Shown piece after piece: positions 56,397-64,000 of a stretch of DNA of 64,000 nt. This DNA comes from Chloroflexota bacterium (GTDB lineage Bacteria; Chloroflexota; Limnocylindria; QHBO01). Under the pieces are notes generated by a model. That model was not told the origin of the DNA. It saw only the letters and a program-made list of their open reading frames with translations, and did no database searches. Position numbers and translations under genes: made by a program. Numbering within the stretch: position 1 is the first letter of the stretch; each line of letters begins with the position of its first letter. The stretch is from assembly GCA_003243965.1 (NCBI GenBank), contig QHBO01000017.1, positions 62,001-126,000 of the forward strand, given 5' to 3'.

Positions 56397-56669
56397 ATGC
56401 GAGGCTACAGCGCCGATCGCGAAGACTATCTCCGGCGCCTGCGCCGAATCGAGGGCCAGGTGCGCGGGCTGGAACGCATGGTCGGCGACGACCAGTACTG
56501 CATCGACATCCTGACCCAGGTGGCATCGGTCACTCACGCACTTCGCGGGGTGGCGCTCGGTCTGCTGGACCAGCACCTGCGCCACTGTGTCGTGGAGGCA
56601 GCGGCTGGCGGCGAGGGCGACAAGGTGACCGAGGCGACCGCGGCGGTGGAGCGGCTGCTGCGCTCATGA
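56397..56669 (+). CDS. csoR: Copper-sensing repressor CsoR
   Basis: A 90-residue all-helical CsoR. The ATG at 56397 follows GGAGG; longer frames run through the operator. 'YLRRLRRIEGQVRGLERMV' is the DNA-binding face. The copper ligands are in place: Cys35 ('DQYCIDIL'), His60 and Cys64 ('DQHLRHC'), with the CsoR C-H-C spacing rather than the Cys-only CstR pattern. Apo-CsoR represses and Cu(I) releases it. The palindrome lies 39 bases upstream and the CopB pump is divergent, completing a local copper switch. Confidence 0.93.
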   Translation: MRGYSADREDYLRRLRRIEGQVRGLERMVGDDQYCIDILTQVASVTHALRGVALGLLDQHLRHCVVEAAAGGEGDKVTEATAAVERLLRS

Positions 56670-56807
56670 CCGGCGCTCCGCCGGTGGAGACGGAAAGCAC
56701 ATCAGTGACCCTGCTCCTGGCGGTGGCCTTTCGGGCTGGGGATCGCGATCGTGATCTGGAAGTGCCGGTTGTACGGCCGCTCCCGACCCTCCCGACGCTC
56801 CAGCCGC

Positions 56808-57818
56808 TCAGCCGCCCAGCGAGCCAAGCTCGTCCTTGGATGGCCGAGCCATGAGCGCCGCGACTCCCTCCAGCGGCGGACGGCCGTCGTACACCACGGC
56901 GGCCACCTGCTCGGCGATCGGCAACTCGACTCCGTGCTCCGCGGCCAGCGCCAGCGCGCCTCGGGCCGTGTAGACGCCCTCCACCACGCCACCGATCAGC
57001 GGCTCCACGGTCGCCCAGGCGCCTCCTGCCGCCAACAGCTCTCCCGCTCGTCGGTTCCGGGACAGCGGGCTCATGCAGGTCGCGATCAAATCACCGACTC
57101 CGGCCAGGCCGGCAAAGGTCAACGGATGAGCGCCGGCGGCGACCCCCAGCCGGGTCATCTCGGCCAGGCCGCGGGTGATGATCGCCGCCTTGGCGCTGTC
57201 CCCAAAGCCGAGGCCGTCCACCATTCCCGCGGCGAGCGCGACGACGTTCTTCAGCGCCCCTCCGAGCTCGACACCGACGACATCCGGGCTGGTGTAGACG
57301 CGGAAGCGATCGCTCGAGATCGCGGCGGCCAGCTCGGCAGCCAGGGACGCATCGACCGAGGCGACGACCGCCGCGGCCGGTTTGCCGTGGGCGATCTCCA
57401 GCGCCAGGTTCGGCCCCGACAGCGCGGCCACCGAACGGCCGACCAGCTCCTCTCCCACCACCTGGCTTGGACGCAGATTCGTCCCAGCCTCGATCCCCTT
57501 GACCACCGAGACGAGTGCCGCATCGGCGTACAGCCGCGGCGCCAGGCGCTGGAGGGTCGCTCGCAGGTGAGCGGACGGGACGGCCAGCACGAAATACCGA
57601 TGCGGCTCGGCGAGGTAGCCGTCATCCGACACGACGCGCAGGTTCGGCGGGAAGACGATTCCGGGGAGGTAGCGCCGGTTCTGTCGAGCGCTGGCGAGCT
57701 CCTCGTTGGCTGCCGGCGTGTGTGCCCAGAGGGTCACAGGCCGTTGGGCATCCGCGAGCCGGATGGCGAGCGTGGTGCCCCACGCTCCGGCGCCGATGAC
57801 GCCGATCTGGTCGGTCAC
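56808..57818 (-). CDS. gpsA: NAD(P)-dependent glycerol-3-phosphate dehydrogenase
   Basis: A 336-residue GpsA of normal length with GTG start. 'IGVIGAGAWGTTLAI' binds the dinucleotide, 'LSGPNLALEIAHGKPAA' and 'GALKNVVALAAGMVDGLGFGDSAKAAIITRGLAEM' (in parts) carry the catalytic Lys and substrate residues, and 'LAGVGDLIATCMSPLSRNRR' is the C-terminal mark. It makes sn-glycerol 3-phosphate from dihydroxyacetone phosphate for phospholipids. It follows der on the same strand; plsC, which acts on lysophosphatidate, is three genes upstream, so lipid genes cluster here. Confidence 0.96.
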   Translation of the reverse strand: MTDQIGVIGAGAWGTTLAIRLADAQRPVTLWAHTPAANEELASARQNRRYLPGIVFPPNLRVVSDDGYLAEPHRYFVLAVPSAHLRATLQRLAPRLYADAALVSVVKGIEAGTNLRPSQVVGEELVGRSVAALSGPNLALEIAHGKPAAAVVASVDASLAAELAAAISSDRFRVYTSPDVVGVELGGALKNVVALAAGMVDGLGFGDSAKAAIITRGLAEMTRLGVAAGAHPLTFAGLAGVGDLIATCMSPLSRNRRAGELLAAGGAWATVEPLIGGVVEGVYTARGALALAAEHGVELPIAEQVAAVVYDGRPPLEGVAALMARPSKDELGSLGG

Positions 57819-57849
57819 GGCGCGGAGGATAGCACCGGGCGGACGGGGC

Positions 57850-59292
57850 TCAGCGCCGCCGCGTCGACCGTGCCGGCCGACGCGTGGGACCGGTGCGCCG
57901 GTACTCCGGATCGGAGGTGCGCGGCCGGAAGAGGAGACGGATCGGCGTCCCCAGGAAGCCGAATCCGTCGCGCACCCGGTTCTCCAGGTATCGCTTGTAG
58001 CTGAAATGGATCAGCTGCGGGTCGTTGACGAAGACCACGAAGGTGGGCGGCCGGATGGCCACCTGGGTGGCGTAGTACAGCTTGGGGAGGCGATTGCGGA
58101 CGTGGGCCGGGGGATGGTCGCGGACCGCATCGGTGACGACCCGGTTCAGCTCCGCGGTGGGGACCCGCCGCAGACGCTCGTCGGCCACGCGGCGTGCCTC
58201 GCGCAGCACGCGCTCGACGCGTTGGCCGGTGCGGCCGCTGGCGAACACGATGTCGGCCCATGCCAGGTAGGGCGCCTCGCGGCGAAGGACCTTGAGCCAC
58301 CGGTCGGTGGTGTGCCCGTCTTTCTCGAGCGCATCCCACTTGTTGATGACCAGCACGATCCCCTTTCCGGCATCGAGCACGTAGCCCACCACGTGAGCGT
58401 CCTGGGCGGTGTAGCCCTCGGTGGCATCGGTCAGGACGACCGCCACGTCAGCGCGGTCGATGGCCTTCATGCTGCGCAGGACGCTGTAACGCTCGATCCC
58501 CCGGTCGATCGCGCCCCGCCGTCGGATCCCTGCGGTATCGATCAGGACCATCTGCTCGCCATCGAGCTCGACCGCCGTGTCCACCGGGTCACGGGTCGTC
58601 CCAGGCTGATCGGCGACGATCATTCGCTCCTGGCCCAGGACACGGTTCACGAATGTCGACTTGCCGGTGTTCGGACGCCCGACGATCGCAACTCGCGGCG
58701 GCCCGATCTCGGCCTCCTCGAGCTCGAGCAGCTCTTGCGCTGAGAGCTGGTCATCGGTCCGAACCGATGCTGCCCGTTCCGCGTCGCTGACCGCCGGCAG
58801 CCGCTCCACGATCTCGTCCGCCAGGTCCCCGGTGCCACGCCCGTGCTGGGCGCTGATCATCAGCGTCGGCTCGAAGCCGAGTGCGTGGAACTCGGCCCCC
58901 TCGGCCTCGCGGCGCGGGTTATCGGCCTTGTTGACCACCAGGATCGTCGGCCTTGCCGCGCGTCGCAGCGCATCCGCCACGTCGTGATCCAGCGGCGCCA
59001 ACCCGGCCGCGGCATCCACCACGAACAGGATCTCGTCCGCCTCCCGGATCGCGATCCGCGCCTGGTCCTGGACGCGCTCCTCGATCTGCGATCCCGGCTC
59101 GAGCTCCAGTCCGCCGGTGTCGACCACCGTGAACCGGCGACCATTCCATTCGGAGGTTCCGTACACCCGGTCGCGGGTCGTGCCCGGGATGTCCTCCACG
59201 ATTGCGACCCGCTCACCCACCAGGCGGTTGAAGAGGGTCGACTTGCCGACGTTCGGGCGTCCGACGATCGCAACGATCGGCTGTGGGGGCAT
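57850..59292 (-). CDS. der: Ribosome biogenesis GTPase Der (EngA)
   Basis: A 480-residue protein with two tandem GTPase domains and a KH-like end, the unique Der plan. Domain 1: 'AIVGRPNVGKSTLFNRL', 'VVDTGG', 'VVNKADN'. Domain 2 (about 195-370): 'AIVGRPNTGKSTFVNRV', 'LIDTAGIRRRG', 'VINKWDALEKDG'. The C-terminal KH-like domain ends in an Arg-rich tail. Der helps assemble the 50S ribosomal subunit. It is flanked by ispH and gpsA. Confidence 0.97.
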   Translation of the reverse strand: MPPQPIVAIVGRPNVGKSTLFNRLVGERVAIVEDIPGTTRDRVYGTSEWNGRRFTVVDTGGLELEPGSQIEERVQDQARIAIREADEILFVVDAAAGLAPLDHDVADALRRAARPTILVVNKADNPRREAEGAEFHALGFEPTLMISAQHGRGTGDLADEIVERLPAVSDAERAASVRTDDQLSAQELLELEEAEIGPPRVAIVGRPNTGKSTFVNRVLGQERMIVADQPGTTRDPVDTAVELDGEQMVLIDTAGIRRRGAIDRGIERYSVLRSMKAIDRADVAVVLTDATEGYTAQDAHVVGYVLDAGKGIVLVINKWDALEKDGHTTDRWLKVLRREAPYLAWADIVFASGRTGQRVERVLREARRVADERLRRVPTAELNRVVTDAVRDHPPAHVRNRLPKLYYATQVAIRPPTFVVFVNDPQLIHFSYKRYLENRVRDGFGFLGTPIRLLFRPRTSDPEYRRTGPTRRPARSTRRR

Positions 59293-59370
59293 GCCGGGCA
59301 GTGTACCGGGGGTCGGGGCAGCGGGCCGCGGGAGGGGAGACCGCCGTCCGGCTCGGCGAGCGAGCGCGCC

Positions 59371-60249
59371 TCAGGCGGTCAGGGTGTAGATCCGGTCGCG
59401 TACCGCCTCGAGATCGACCTCGGGGGTCGAGGTGCCGCCGGTGATGCCGATCCGTTCCTTGCCGGACAGCCAGTCGCGGTAGCCGCTCTCCAGCTCGTCG
59501 ACATCGGCGATGTGGATCGTCTGCTCGCAAACGCTGCGGCACTTGACCGCCAGCTCCTTGGTGTTCGAGCTGTTCTTGCCGCCGACCACGATCATGCCGT
59601 CGACATCGGCCGCCAGGACCACCGAATCCGCCTGCCGGGTGAGGGTCACCGGGCAGACGGTGTTGACCACCCGCAGGTCGTGGCACCGGCGCAGGCAGAA
59701 GGACGCGAACTCCTCGAGCTTGTTGGGCAGGATGGTGGACTGGCTCAGGACGCCGAGCTTCTTGGTGCGTGGCACGCGCTCCCAGGTCGATCGGTCCATG
59801 TCGTCGACCACCACATGGTTTTCGCCGGCATAGGAACGCACCCCTTTCACCTCGGGATGATCCTCGTGGCCGATGATGCACACCGTGTAGCCCGCCTCCG
59901 CGAGTTCCCGCGCCGCCTTCTGCGACTGCAGAACCCAGGTGCAGGTGGCGTCGATGACCTCCACGCCGGGCTGGGACCGCACTTTCTCGAACTCTCCGGC
60001 CGGGACGCCATGGGCGCGGATGATGAGCGTGCCGCCCTCGACCTCGTCGGCCAGGTCGGCGGTCCGGATCCCGCGATCGGACAGGTCGGCCTTGATGCCG
60101 GGGTTGTGCACCAGCTGCCCGAGGGTGGTGACCTCTTTGCCCTGTTCGCGGGCGTGCTTGGCCTTGTCGATGGCGAGGCGCACGCCGTAGCAGAATCCGG
60201 CGCGCTCGGCGATGCGCACCTCTGGGCGAACCTCGGCGATGGTGGTCAT
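59371..60249 (-). CDS. ispH: 4-hydroxy-3-methylbut-2-enyl diphosphate reductase
   Basis: A 292-residue IspH. The ATG at 60249 follows GAGGGTGGA. The three cluster cysteines are in 'AERAGFCYGVRLAIDKA', 'VIDATCTWVLQSQKAA' and 'VVNTVCPVTLTRQ'; 'GQLVHNPG', 'IRAHGVP' and 'GGKNSSNTKELA' hold substrate residues. The last step of the MEP pathway makes IPP and DMAPP. No other MEP gene is in the window. It lies 13 bases after plsC. Confidence 0.96.
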   Translation of the reverse strand: MTTIAEVRPEVRIAERAGFCYGVRLAIDKAKHAREQGKEVTTLGQLVHNPGIKADLSDRGIRTADLADEVEGGTLIIRAHGVPAGEFEKVRSQPGVEVIDATCTWVLQSQKAARELAEAGYTVCIIGHEDHPEVKGVRSYAGENHVVVDDMDRSTWERVPRTKKLGVLSQSTILPNKLEEFASFCLRRCHDLRVVNTVCPVTLTRQADSVVLAADVDGMIVVGGKNSSNTKELAVKCRSVCEQTIHIADVDELESGYRDWLSGKERIGITGGTSTPEVDLEAVRDRIYTLTA

Positions 60250-60262
60250 TCCACCCTCGATT

Positions 60263-60976
60263 CTACCGAGCCTCCGGCGGCACGTCAGATTCGCGATCCT
60301 CGGCGCGCGCCGCAACCGGGTCGGCGACGCCTCCGCGCGCTCCTCGCTGAGCGACGGGCAGGAGTGCGGCGATGGCGGCCATCATCCGGCTGGTGCCCTC
60401 GGCCAGCGCCCGCCGGTCGAGGCGGCCGTCCGGCTGGTGCCCCAGGCCAAGGGGTGGCCCGATCCGGATCGTCATCCGCGATCGGCGCGGACCTCGGCCG
60501 CTCGCAAAGAGCCGGTGCGTCCCCGCGATGCCGACCGGCACGAGCGGAGCGCCGCTGCGCAGGGCGAGCAGGGCCGCTCCCGGTCTGCCGGCCTGGAGCT
60601 TGCCGTCTCGACTTCGCGTTCCTTCCGGAAAGACCGCGATCGCATCGCCGTCCGCCAGCAGCCCGAGCGCGAGGCGCTGCGCGGCACGGTCGCTCTCTCC
60701 GCGCCGGATGAAGAAGACGCCCGATTGCGCCGCCAGCCAACCGACCACCGGCCAGTGACGCATCTCGATCTTCGCCATGAAGTGGATGACGCGGCCCGTC
60801 TGGTAGCCGGTCGCCCAGCCGAGCAGCGGCGGATCGGCCTGCGAGCAGTGGTTGGCGACCAGGATGAATGGGCCGCTGCGCGGGATGTGGTGGAGGCCGA
60901 TGATCTGGGCTCCGCCGAACAGCCCGGCCAGCTTTCCCGTGATGTGCGAGCCGGGCCGGAAGAACCAGTCGCTCAT
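60263..60976 (-). CDS. plsC: 1-acyl-sn-glycerol-3-phosphate acyltransferase
   Basis: A 237-residue PlsC/LPLAT enzyme. The acyltransferase motifs are 'LVANHCSQADPPLLGWA' (NHx4D, catalytic His), 'GVFFIRRGESDRAAQR' (motif II), 'AVFPEGTRSRDGKL' (motif III, FPEGT) and 'LVPVGIAGTHRL' (motif IV). It acylates lysophosphatidic acid at the inner membrane. The ATG at 60976 overlaps the stop of the RluB-Cmk gene (ATGA). The C-terminal 40 residues are Arg/Ala-rich and variable. Confidence 0.93.
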   Translation of the reverse strand: MSDWFFRPGSHITGKLAGLFGGAQIIGLHHIPRSGPFILVANHCSQADPPLLGWATGYQTGRVIHFMAKIEMRHWPVVGWLAAQSGVFFIRRGESDRAAQRLALGLLADGDAIAVFPEGTRSRDGKLQAGRPGAALLALRSGAPLVPVGIAGTHRLFASGRGPRRSRMTIRIGPPLGLGHQPDGRLDRRALAEGTSRMMAAIAALLPVAQRGARGGVADPVAARAEDRESDVPPEAR

Positions 60977-62427
60977 CGAGCCGCACGACGCACGGTCGAG
61001 GCCCGACTGCCCAGCCGCTGGACGATGGCGCTCACACAGGCCTCGACGTCAAGCCGGCCGGTGTCGATCACCAACGCGCCGCGCGCCTTGCGCAGTGGCG
61101 CAACCTCCCGCCCGGAATCCGCCGCGTCGCGCTGCTTGATCTCGCGAAGGTACTCGTCGGCCCGGTCCGGCCGCCCCATCTCTCCGGCGCGCCGCGCGGC
61201 GCGGACACCGGTCGAGGCGCTGAGATAGACCTTGAGGGTTGCGTCGGGCAGCACCACGGTGCCGATGTCACGACCGACCATCACCGTCGGCCCGCGGCGC
61301 GCCTCTGCGCGCTGCAGGTCGAGCATCGCGTCCCGGACCTCAGCGTGGCGGCTGACCGCGGACACCGCGCGGTCGATGCCCGGCGTCCGGACCTGGTCGG
61401 TCACGTCGCGGCGCCCGATGAGGACGGTCTCCAGCCGCCCGACCTCGCCGGCGCGCGGTCGCCGAACCCGGATCGCGCTCCGCGAGGCGAGCCGGCCGAG
61501 TGCAGGCCCGTCCTCCGGGTCCACTCCGCGCTCGATGGCGGCGAGGGTCAGGGCGCGGTACATCAGCCCGGTGTCCACGAACGCGGCCCCGAGCCGAACG
61601 GCGAGCGCGCTGCCCACGGTGCTCTTGCCTGACCCTGACGGACCGTCGACCGCAACCGCCAGGTGACCGTCCCGGCCGCCCAGCGCCGGCCGATCTCCGG
61701 CAAGTGCATCGACCTCCTCGAGGCTGAGCGCCCGCCATGCGCCCGGCCGCAGCCCGTCCAGCGCCAGCGGGCCGAGGCGAACGCGGACCAGGCGCCGGAC
61801 CGGGTGTCCGACGGCGCCGAACAGGCGCCGGACCTCGCGCTTGCGGCCCTCGCCGATGCGCACCCGCAGCCACACGCCCCGCTCCTCGGGGGTGCATTCG
61901 ATCTCGGCCGGCGGCCTCGCCCGCCGGGCCGCCAGCAGGCGCGCCACCCCGTCCTCGAGCGCGATCCCCCGGCGCAGGGCGGCCAACGCTCCCTGGTCTG
62001 GCGCTCGCGCGACGAGCACCGCGTACTCCCGCTCGAGGGCGTAGCGCGGATGCATGACCCGCTGCGCCCATGGCCCGTCATTGGTCACCAGCATGAGGCC
62101 CTCCGAATCGAGGTCCAGCCGCCCGGCCGGCCAGAGCCGCTCGGACCGATGCGGGACCAGCTCGATCACCGACGGATGACCGCGTTCCGAAGCGGCCGAC
62201 GACAGGTAGCCCCGCGGCTTGTGGAGCGCGAGGTGCACTCTCGACTCCGCCTCACCGATCAGCCGTCCGTCGACTTCGACGCGATCGACCGAGGGATCAG
62301 CGCTGTCCCCAAGCTGCGCGGTGCGCCCGTTGACCCGCACCCGGCCCGCGGTGAGGAGCGATTCCGCACGGCGTCGGGACGCGACGCCGGCCCGAGCCAG
62401 CATCTTCTGCAGGCGCTCAGGGGCCAT
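60973..62427 (-). CDS. RluB-type pseudouridine synthase fused to cytidylate kinase (Cmk)
   Basis: A 484-residue fusion. The start is the ATG at 62427, overlapping the scpB end by 11 bp. Residues 1-60 are an S4 RNA-binding domain ('ERLQKMLARAGVASRRRAE', 'GRVRVNG'). Residues 65-240 are the RluB/RsuA catalytic domain ('LHKPRGYLSS', 'GRLDLDSEGLML' with the catalytic Asp, 'RKREVRRLFGAVGHPV'). From about 262 a complete Cmk follows ('VAVDGPSGSGKSTVGSALA', 'DTGLMYRALTL', 'VMVGRDIGTVVLPDA', 'LREIKQRDAADSGREVAPL'). Both active sites look intact. scpA-scpB-rluB-cmk order is common, so the fusion arose from adjacent genes. Confidence 0.93.
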   Translation of the reverse strand: MAPERLQKMLARAGVASRRRAESLLTAGRVRVNGRTAQLGDSADPSVDRVEVDGRLIGEAESRVHLALHKPRGYLSSAASERGHPSVIELVPHRSERLWPAGRLDLDSEGLMLVTNDGPWAQRVMHPRYALEREYAVLVARAPDQGALAALRRGIALEDGVARLLAARRARPPAEIECTPEERGVWLRVRIGEGRKREVRRLFGAVGHPVRRLVRVRLGPLALDGLRPGAWRALSLEEVDALAGDRPALGGRDGHLAVAVDGPSGSGKSTVGSALAVRLGAAFVDTGLMYRALTLAAIERGVDPEDGPALGRLASRSAIRVRRPRAGEVGRLETVLIGRRDVTDQVRTPGIDRAVSAVSRHAEVRDAMLDLQRAEARRGPTVMVGRDIGTVVLPDATLKVYLSASTGVRAARRAGEMGRPDRADEYLREIKQRDAADSGREVAPLRKARGALVIDTGRLDVEACVSAIVQRLGSRASTVRRAAR

Positions 62428-62980
62428 CGGCCCGGTCCACGACCGCGGCGAGCGCGGCCACCTGGGCCGCCTCACCCTCGAGCCGCGGCAGCTCGTCGAT
62501 CGAGGTCAGGCCGAAACGCTCGAGGAAGGCGAAGGTCGTGCCGAACAGGACCGGTCGCCCCGGGGTCTCGCGCCGCCCCACCTCGGCGATCAACCGGCGG
62601 TGGAGCAGGGAGCGAATCACGTAGTCCGAATCGACGCCGCGGACGCGCTCGACATCGGCCCGCGTGCAGGGCTGGCGGTAAGCGATCACGGCCAGCGCCT
62701 CCAGCGCGGCGGGCGTGAGGCGCGACTCCTCTCGCGCGGCATAGGCGGCGAGCTGCTCCCCCACCTCCGGCGCGGTGACCAGCTGCCACGCGGTATCGAG
62801 GCGCTGCAGGCGGATGCCACGCCCCGCCGACGACAGCTCGTCGCCAAGCGCGGCGAGTGTCGCCTCCGCCTGGAGACCCGGAATCGAGGCCAGCTGGGCA
62901 AGCTCGGCGGTCTGCAGCGGACGCTCGGCAATGAACAGCACCGCCTCGAACAGCGCCTCCAGCTCGGTCTGGGCGCTCAT
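62417..62980 (-). CDS. scpB: Segregation and condensation protein B
   Basis: A 187-residue ScpB with two winged-helix domains: 'ELEALFEAVLFIAERPL' at the start, 'LTPAALEALAVIAYRQPCTRADVERVRGVDSDYVIRSLLHRRLI' (in parts) and 'GRPVLFGTTFAFLERFGL' at the end, all family signatures. It binds ScpA as a dimer in the SMC condensin complex. The start overlaps the scpA stop (ATGA) and its end overlaps the RluB-Cmk gene. Confidence 0.95.
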   Translation of the reverse strand: MSAQTELEALFEAVLFIAERPLQTAELAQLASIPGLQAEATLAALGDELSSAGRGIRLQRLDTAWQLVTAPEVGEQLAAYAAREESRLTPAALEALAVIAYRQPCTRADVERVRGVDSDYVIRSLLHRRLIAEVGRRETPGRPVLFGTTFAFLERFGLTSIDELPRLEGEAAQVAALAAVVDRADGP

Positions 62981-63771
62981 CCCGTGCCCGTCTTCACCCG
63001 CTCCACCACGATCGGACCGAAGACCGATGTCTGTTCAGCGCGTGCCTGTCGGCGGCGTATCAGCTCCAGCGCGGCAAGAAACGTGACGGTCACCTCGGTG
63101 CGCGACCGGCAGGCTCCGAGGATCGACTGCAGCACCAGGCGTGGAGTCGCGGACAGCGCAGCGTGCAGCACCCGCATCTGCTCGGCGATCGTCACCTCGC
63201 GAGCGACGATGGTGGGCGGTTCATCGACCGGTTCGCTGATGGCCGCCAGACGGCTGAGGGCCTCCACCAGCAGCGTCGCGGGGACCGGATCGCCGCGACG
63301 CAGCGGCAGATCGCTCTCTCGTGGCTCTCGCCGCAGGAGCGGCGCCGTTCCATCCCGGGCCGCGAGCAGCCTGGCCGCGTCACGCAGCGCGCGGTACTCG
63401 ATCAGCCGCCGCCGCAGCTCCTGCTCATCGGGTTCCGCCGCCTCTGACGGCTCCGCGGGGAGTGGTTCGGCGGGCAGCAGTCGCCGCGACTTCAGGAGGA
63501 TCAGCTGAGCGGCGACCGCGACGAACTCCGACAGGCGCTCCGGGCTCACCGGGTTCGCCGCCAGGTGCGCGACATAGGCGTCCGCGACCTCCGCGAGCGG
63601 CACGGTCAGCACGTCCAGCTCGCGGGCCTCGATCAGGTGCAGCAGGAGCTGCAGGGGCCCGGCGAACATCTCCAGCTGGATCTCGAAGTCGTCCTCCTCG
63701 AGATGCCCGAACCCCGTCGGGAGTCCGCTCGACTCGGCCTCCGAGACAATCGGGATGGGCTGCAGCGACAT
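62977..63771 (-). CDS. scpA: Segregation and condensation protein A
   Basis: A 264-residue kleisin. 'FEIQLEMFAGPLQLLLHLIEARELDVLTVPLAEVADAYV' (in parts) is the N-terminal signature that contacts the SMC neck, followed by 'FVAVAAQLILLKSRRLLP'. The C-terminal winged helix ('SRTEVTVTFLAALELIRRRQA') contacts the SMC head. A variable acidic middle joins them. With ScpB it closes the SMC ring that organises the chromosome. It starts two bases after the stop of the partial gene at the window edge. Confidence 0.95.
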   Translation of the reverse strand: MSLQPIPIVSEAESSGLPTGFGHLEEDDFEIQLEMFAGPLQLLLHLIEARELDVLTVPLAEVADAYVAHLAANPVSPERLSEFVAVAAQLILLKSRRLLPAEPLPAEPSEAAEPDEQELRRRLIEYRALRDAARLLAARDGTAPLLRREPRESDLPLRRGDPVPATLLVEALSRLAAISEPVDEPPTIVAREVTIAEQMRVLHAALSATPRLVLQSILGACRSRTEVTVTFLAALELIRRRQARAEQTSVFGPIVVERVKTGTG

Positions 63772-63773
63772 GC

Positions 63774-64000
63774 TCAGGACGCCTCGTCGGCCCGCCGCAG
63801 GGCCGCTGCCAGCCGGGCATCGTCAGGCTCCACGTCTCCGGCGATGAACCGACCGCAGCGCTCGGTGCAGCCCGCGCGCCGCGCGGCAACTGCCGAGAGC
63901 CGGTCATGGGTCAGGTAGAGATGGAACGGGTAGCGCCACGATGACGCGTCCGAGGATGCCAGGCGTCGCAGCAGGCCCGGGGCGAGGGCCTCGAGCAGAA
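63774..64000 (-). CDS. C-terminal end of an unidentified protein (cut by the window edge)
   Basis: The minus-strand frame is open from base 64000 (first full codon at 63998) to a TGA at 63774, two bases before the scpA start, giving about 74 residues. They read 'LLEALAPGLLRRLASSDASS', 'RYPFHLYLTHDRLSAVAARR', 'AGCTERCGRFIAGDVEPDDA' and an Ala/Arg-rich helix. Codon use is normal for the window. No family can be named from this part; it belongs to the same transcript as scpA-scpB. Confidence 0.6.
   Translation of the reverse strand, partial: LLEALAPGLLRRLASSDASSWRYPFHLYLTHDRLSAVAARRAGCTERCGRFIAGDVEPDDARLAAALRRADEAS

Noticed and set aside
1-64000. CRISPR array, rRNA operon or intact insertion sequence
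   Set aside because: I saw no regularly spaced repeats with spacers, no rRNA sequence and no transposase with terminal repeats; only short tandem and junction repeats were found.

Overview
The window is about 64 kb of GC-rich chromosomal DNA. Genes are dense, GTG starts are frequent, and many neighbours overlap by ATGA or GTGA. The content suggests a high-GC, menaquinone-type member of the Chloroflexota, perhaps Limnocylindria-like: ETF plus a membrane Fe-S ETF:quinone oxidoreductase, dispersed housekeeping genes, DUF3052, DUF1461, DUF951, paired DUF881 genes, and a CopC-CopD-cytochrome c fusion. This assignment is inference; no 16S rRNA gene is present.

Layout. 1-0.9 kb: end of a thiamine-diphosphate enzyme. 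1.0-5.5 kb (minus): a translationally coupled operon of an enolase-superfamily enzyme, two membrane proteins (one an internal duplication) and a GMC oxidoreductase with its gluconate-2-dehydrogenase subunit 3 partner. 5.7-6.2 kb: decayed fragments. 6.1-18.4 kb (minus): a long run read from a peptide-binding protein through a secreted gluzincin peptidase, two DUF881 proteins, TldD/TldE, DUF951, an MFS carrier, a glycosyltransferase and an amidohydrolase. 18.5-22.2 kb (plus): a CopC-CopD-cytochrome c fusion and CcdA. 22.2-25.4 kb: tRNA-Arg(CCU), small redox genes, dcd-nrdR. 25.5-34.3 kb (minus): acyl-CoA dehydrogenase, EtfBA, Rieske protein, class III aminotransferase with an Lrp regulator, and the ETF:quinone oxidoreductase. 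34.4-42.0 kb: moaCB, moeA, an M50 protease, membrane proteins and an ArsA-like ATPase. 42.1 kb: tRNA-Pro(GGG).

42.4-49.4 kb is the accessory zone. It holds a minus-strand array of at least three Rhs (YD-repeat) C-terminal tips. Each is cut at a 'DPSG' junction, and two are followed by a small membrane ORF overlapping the toxin stop by GTGA, the arrangement expected for polymorphic toxin/immunity pairs. The array is mixed with a truncated ECF sigma factor, a ComM scrap, and a secreted protein with a caspase-like His/Cys pair and an RlpA-like barrel.

49.4-56.7 kb holds stress and ion genes. A persulfide-dioxygenase/rhodanese protein and an MFS carrier converge on a fluoride-riboswitch-headed operon (crcB, DUF190, a 51-residue membrane peptide, TauE/SafE, DUF1634). 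A CopB-type copper ATPase is divergent from csoR across a palindromic operator. 56.8-64 kb (minus) is housekeeping: gpsA, der, ispH, plsC, an RluB-Cmk fusion, scpB, scpA and the end of an unknown gene.
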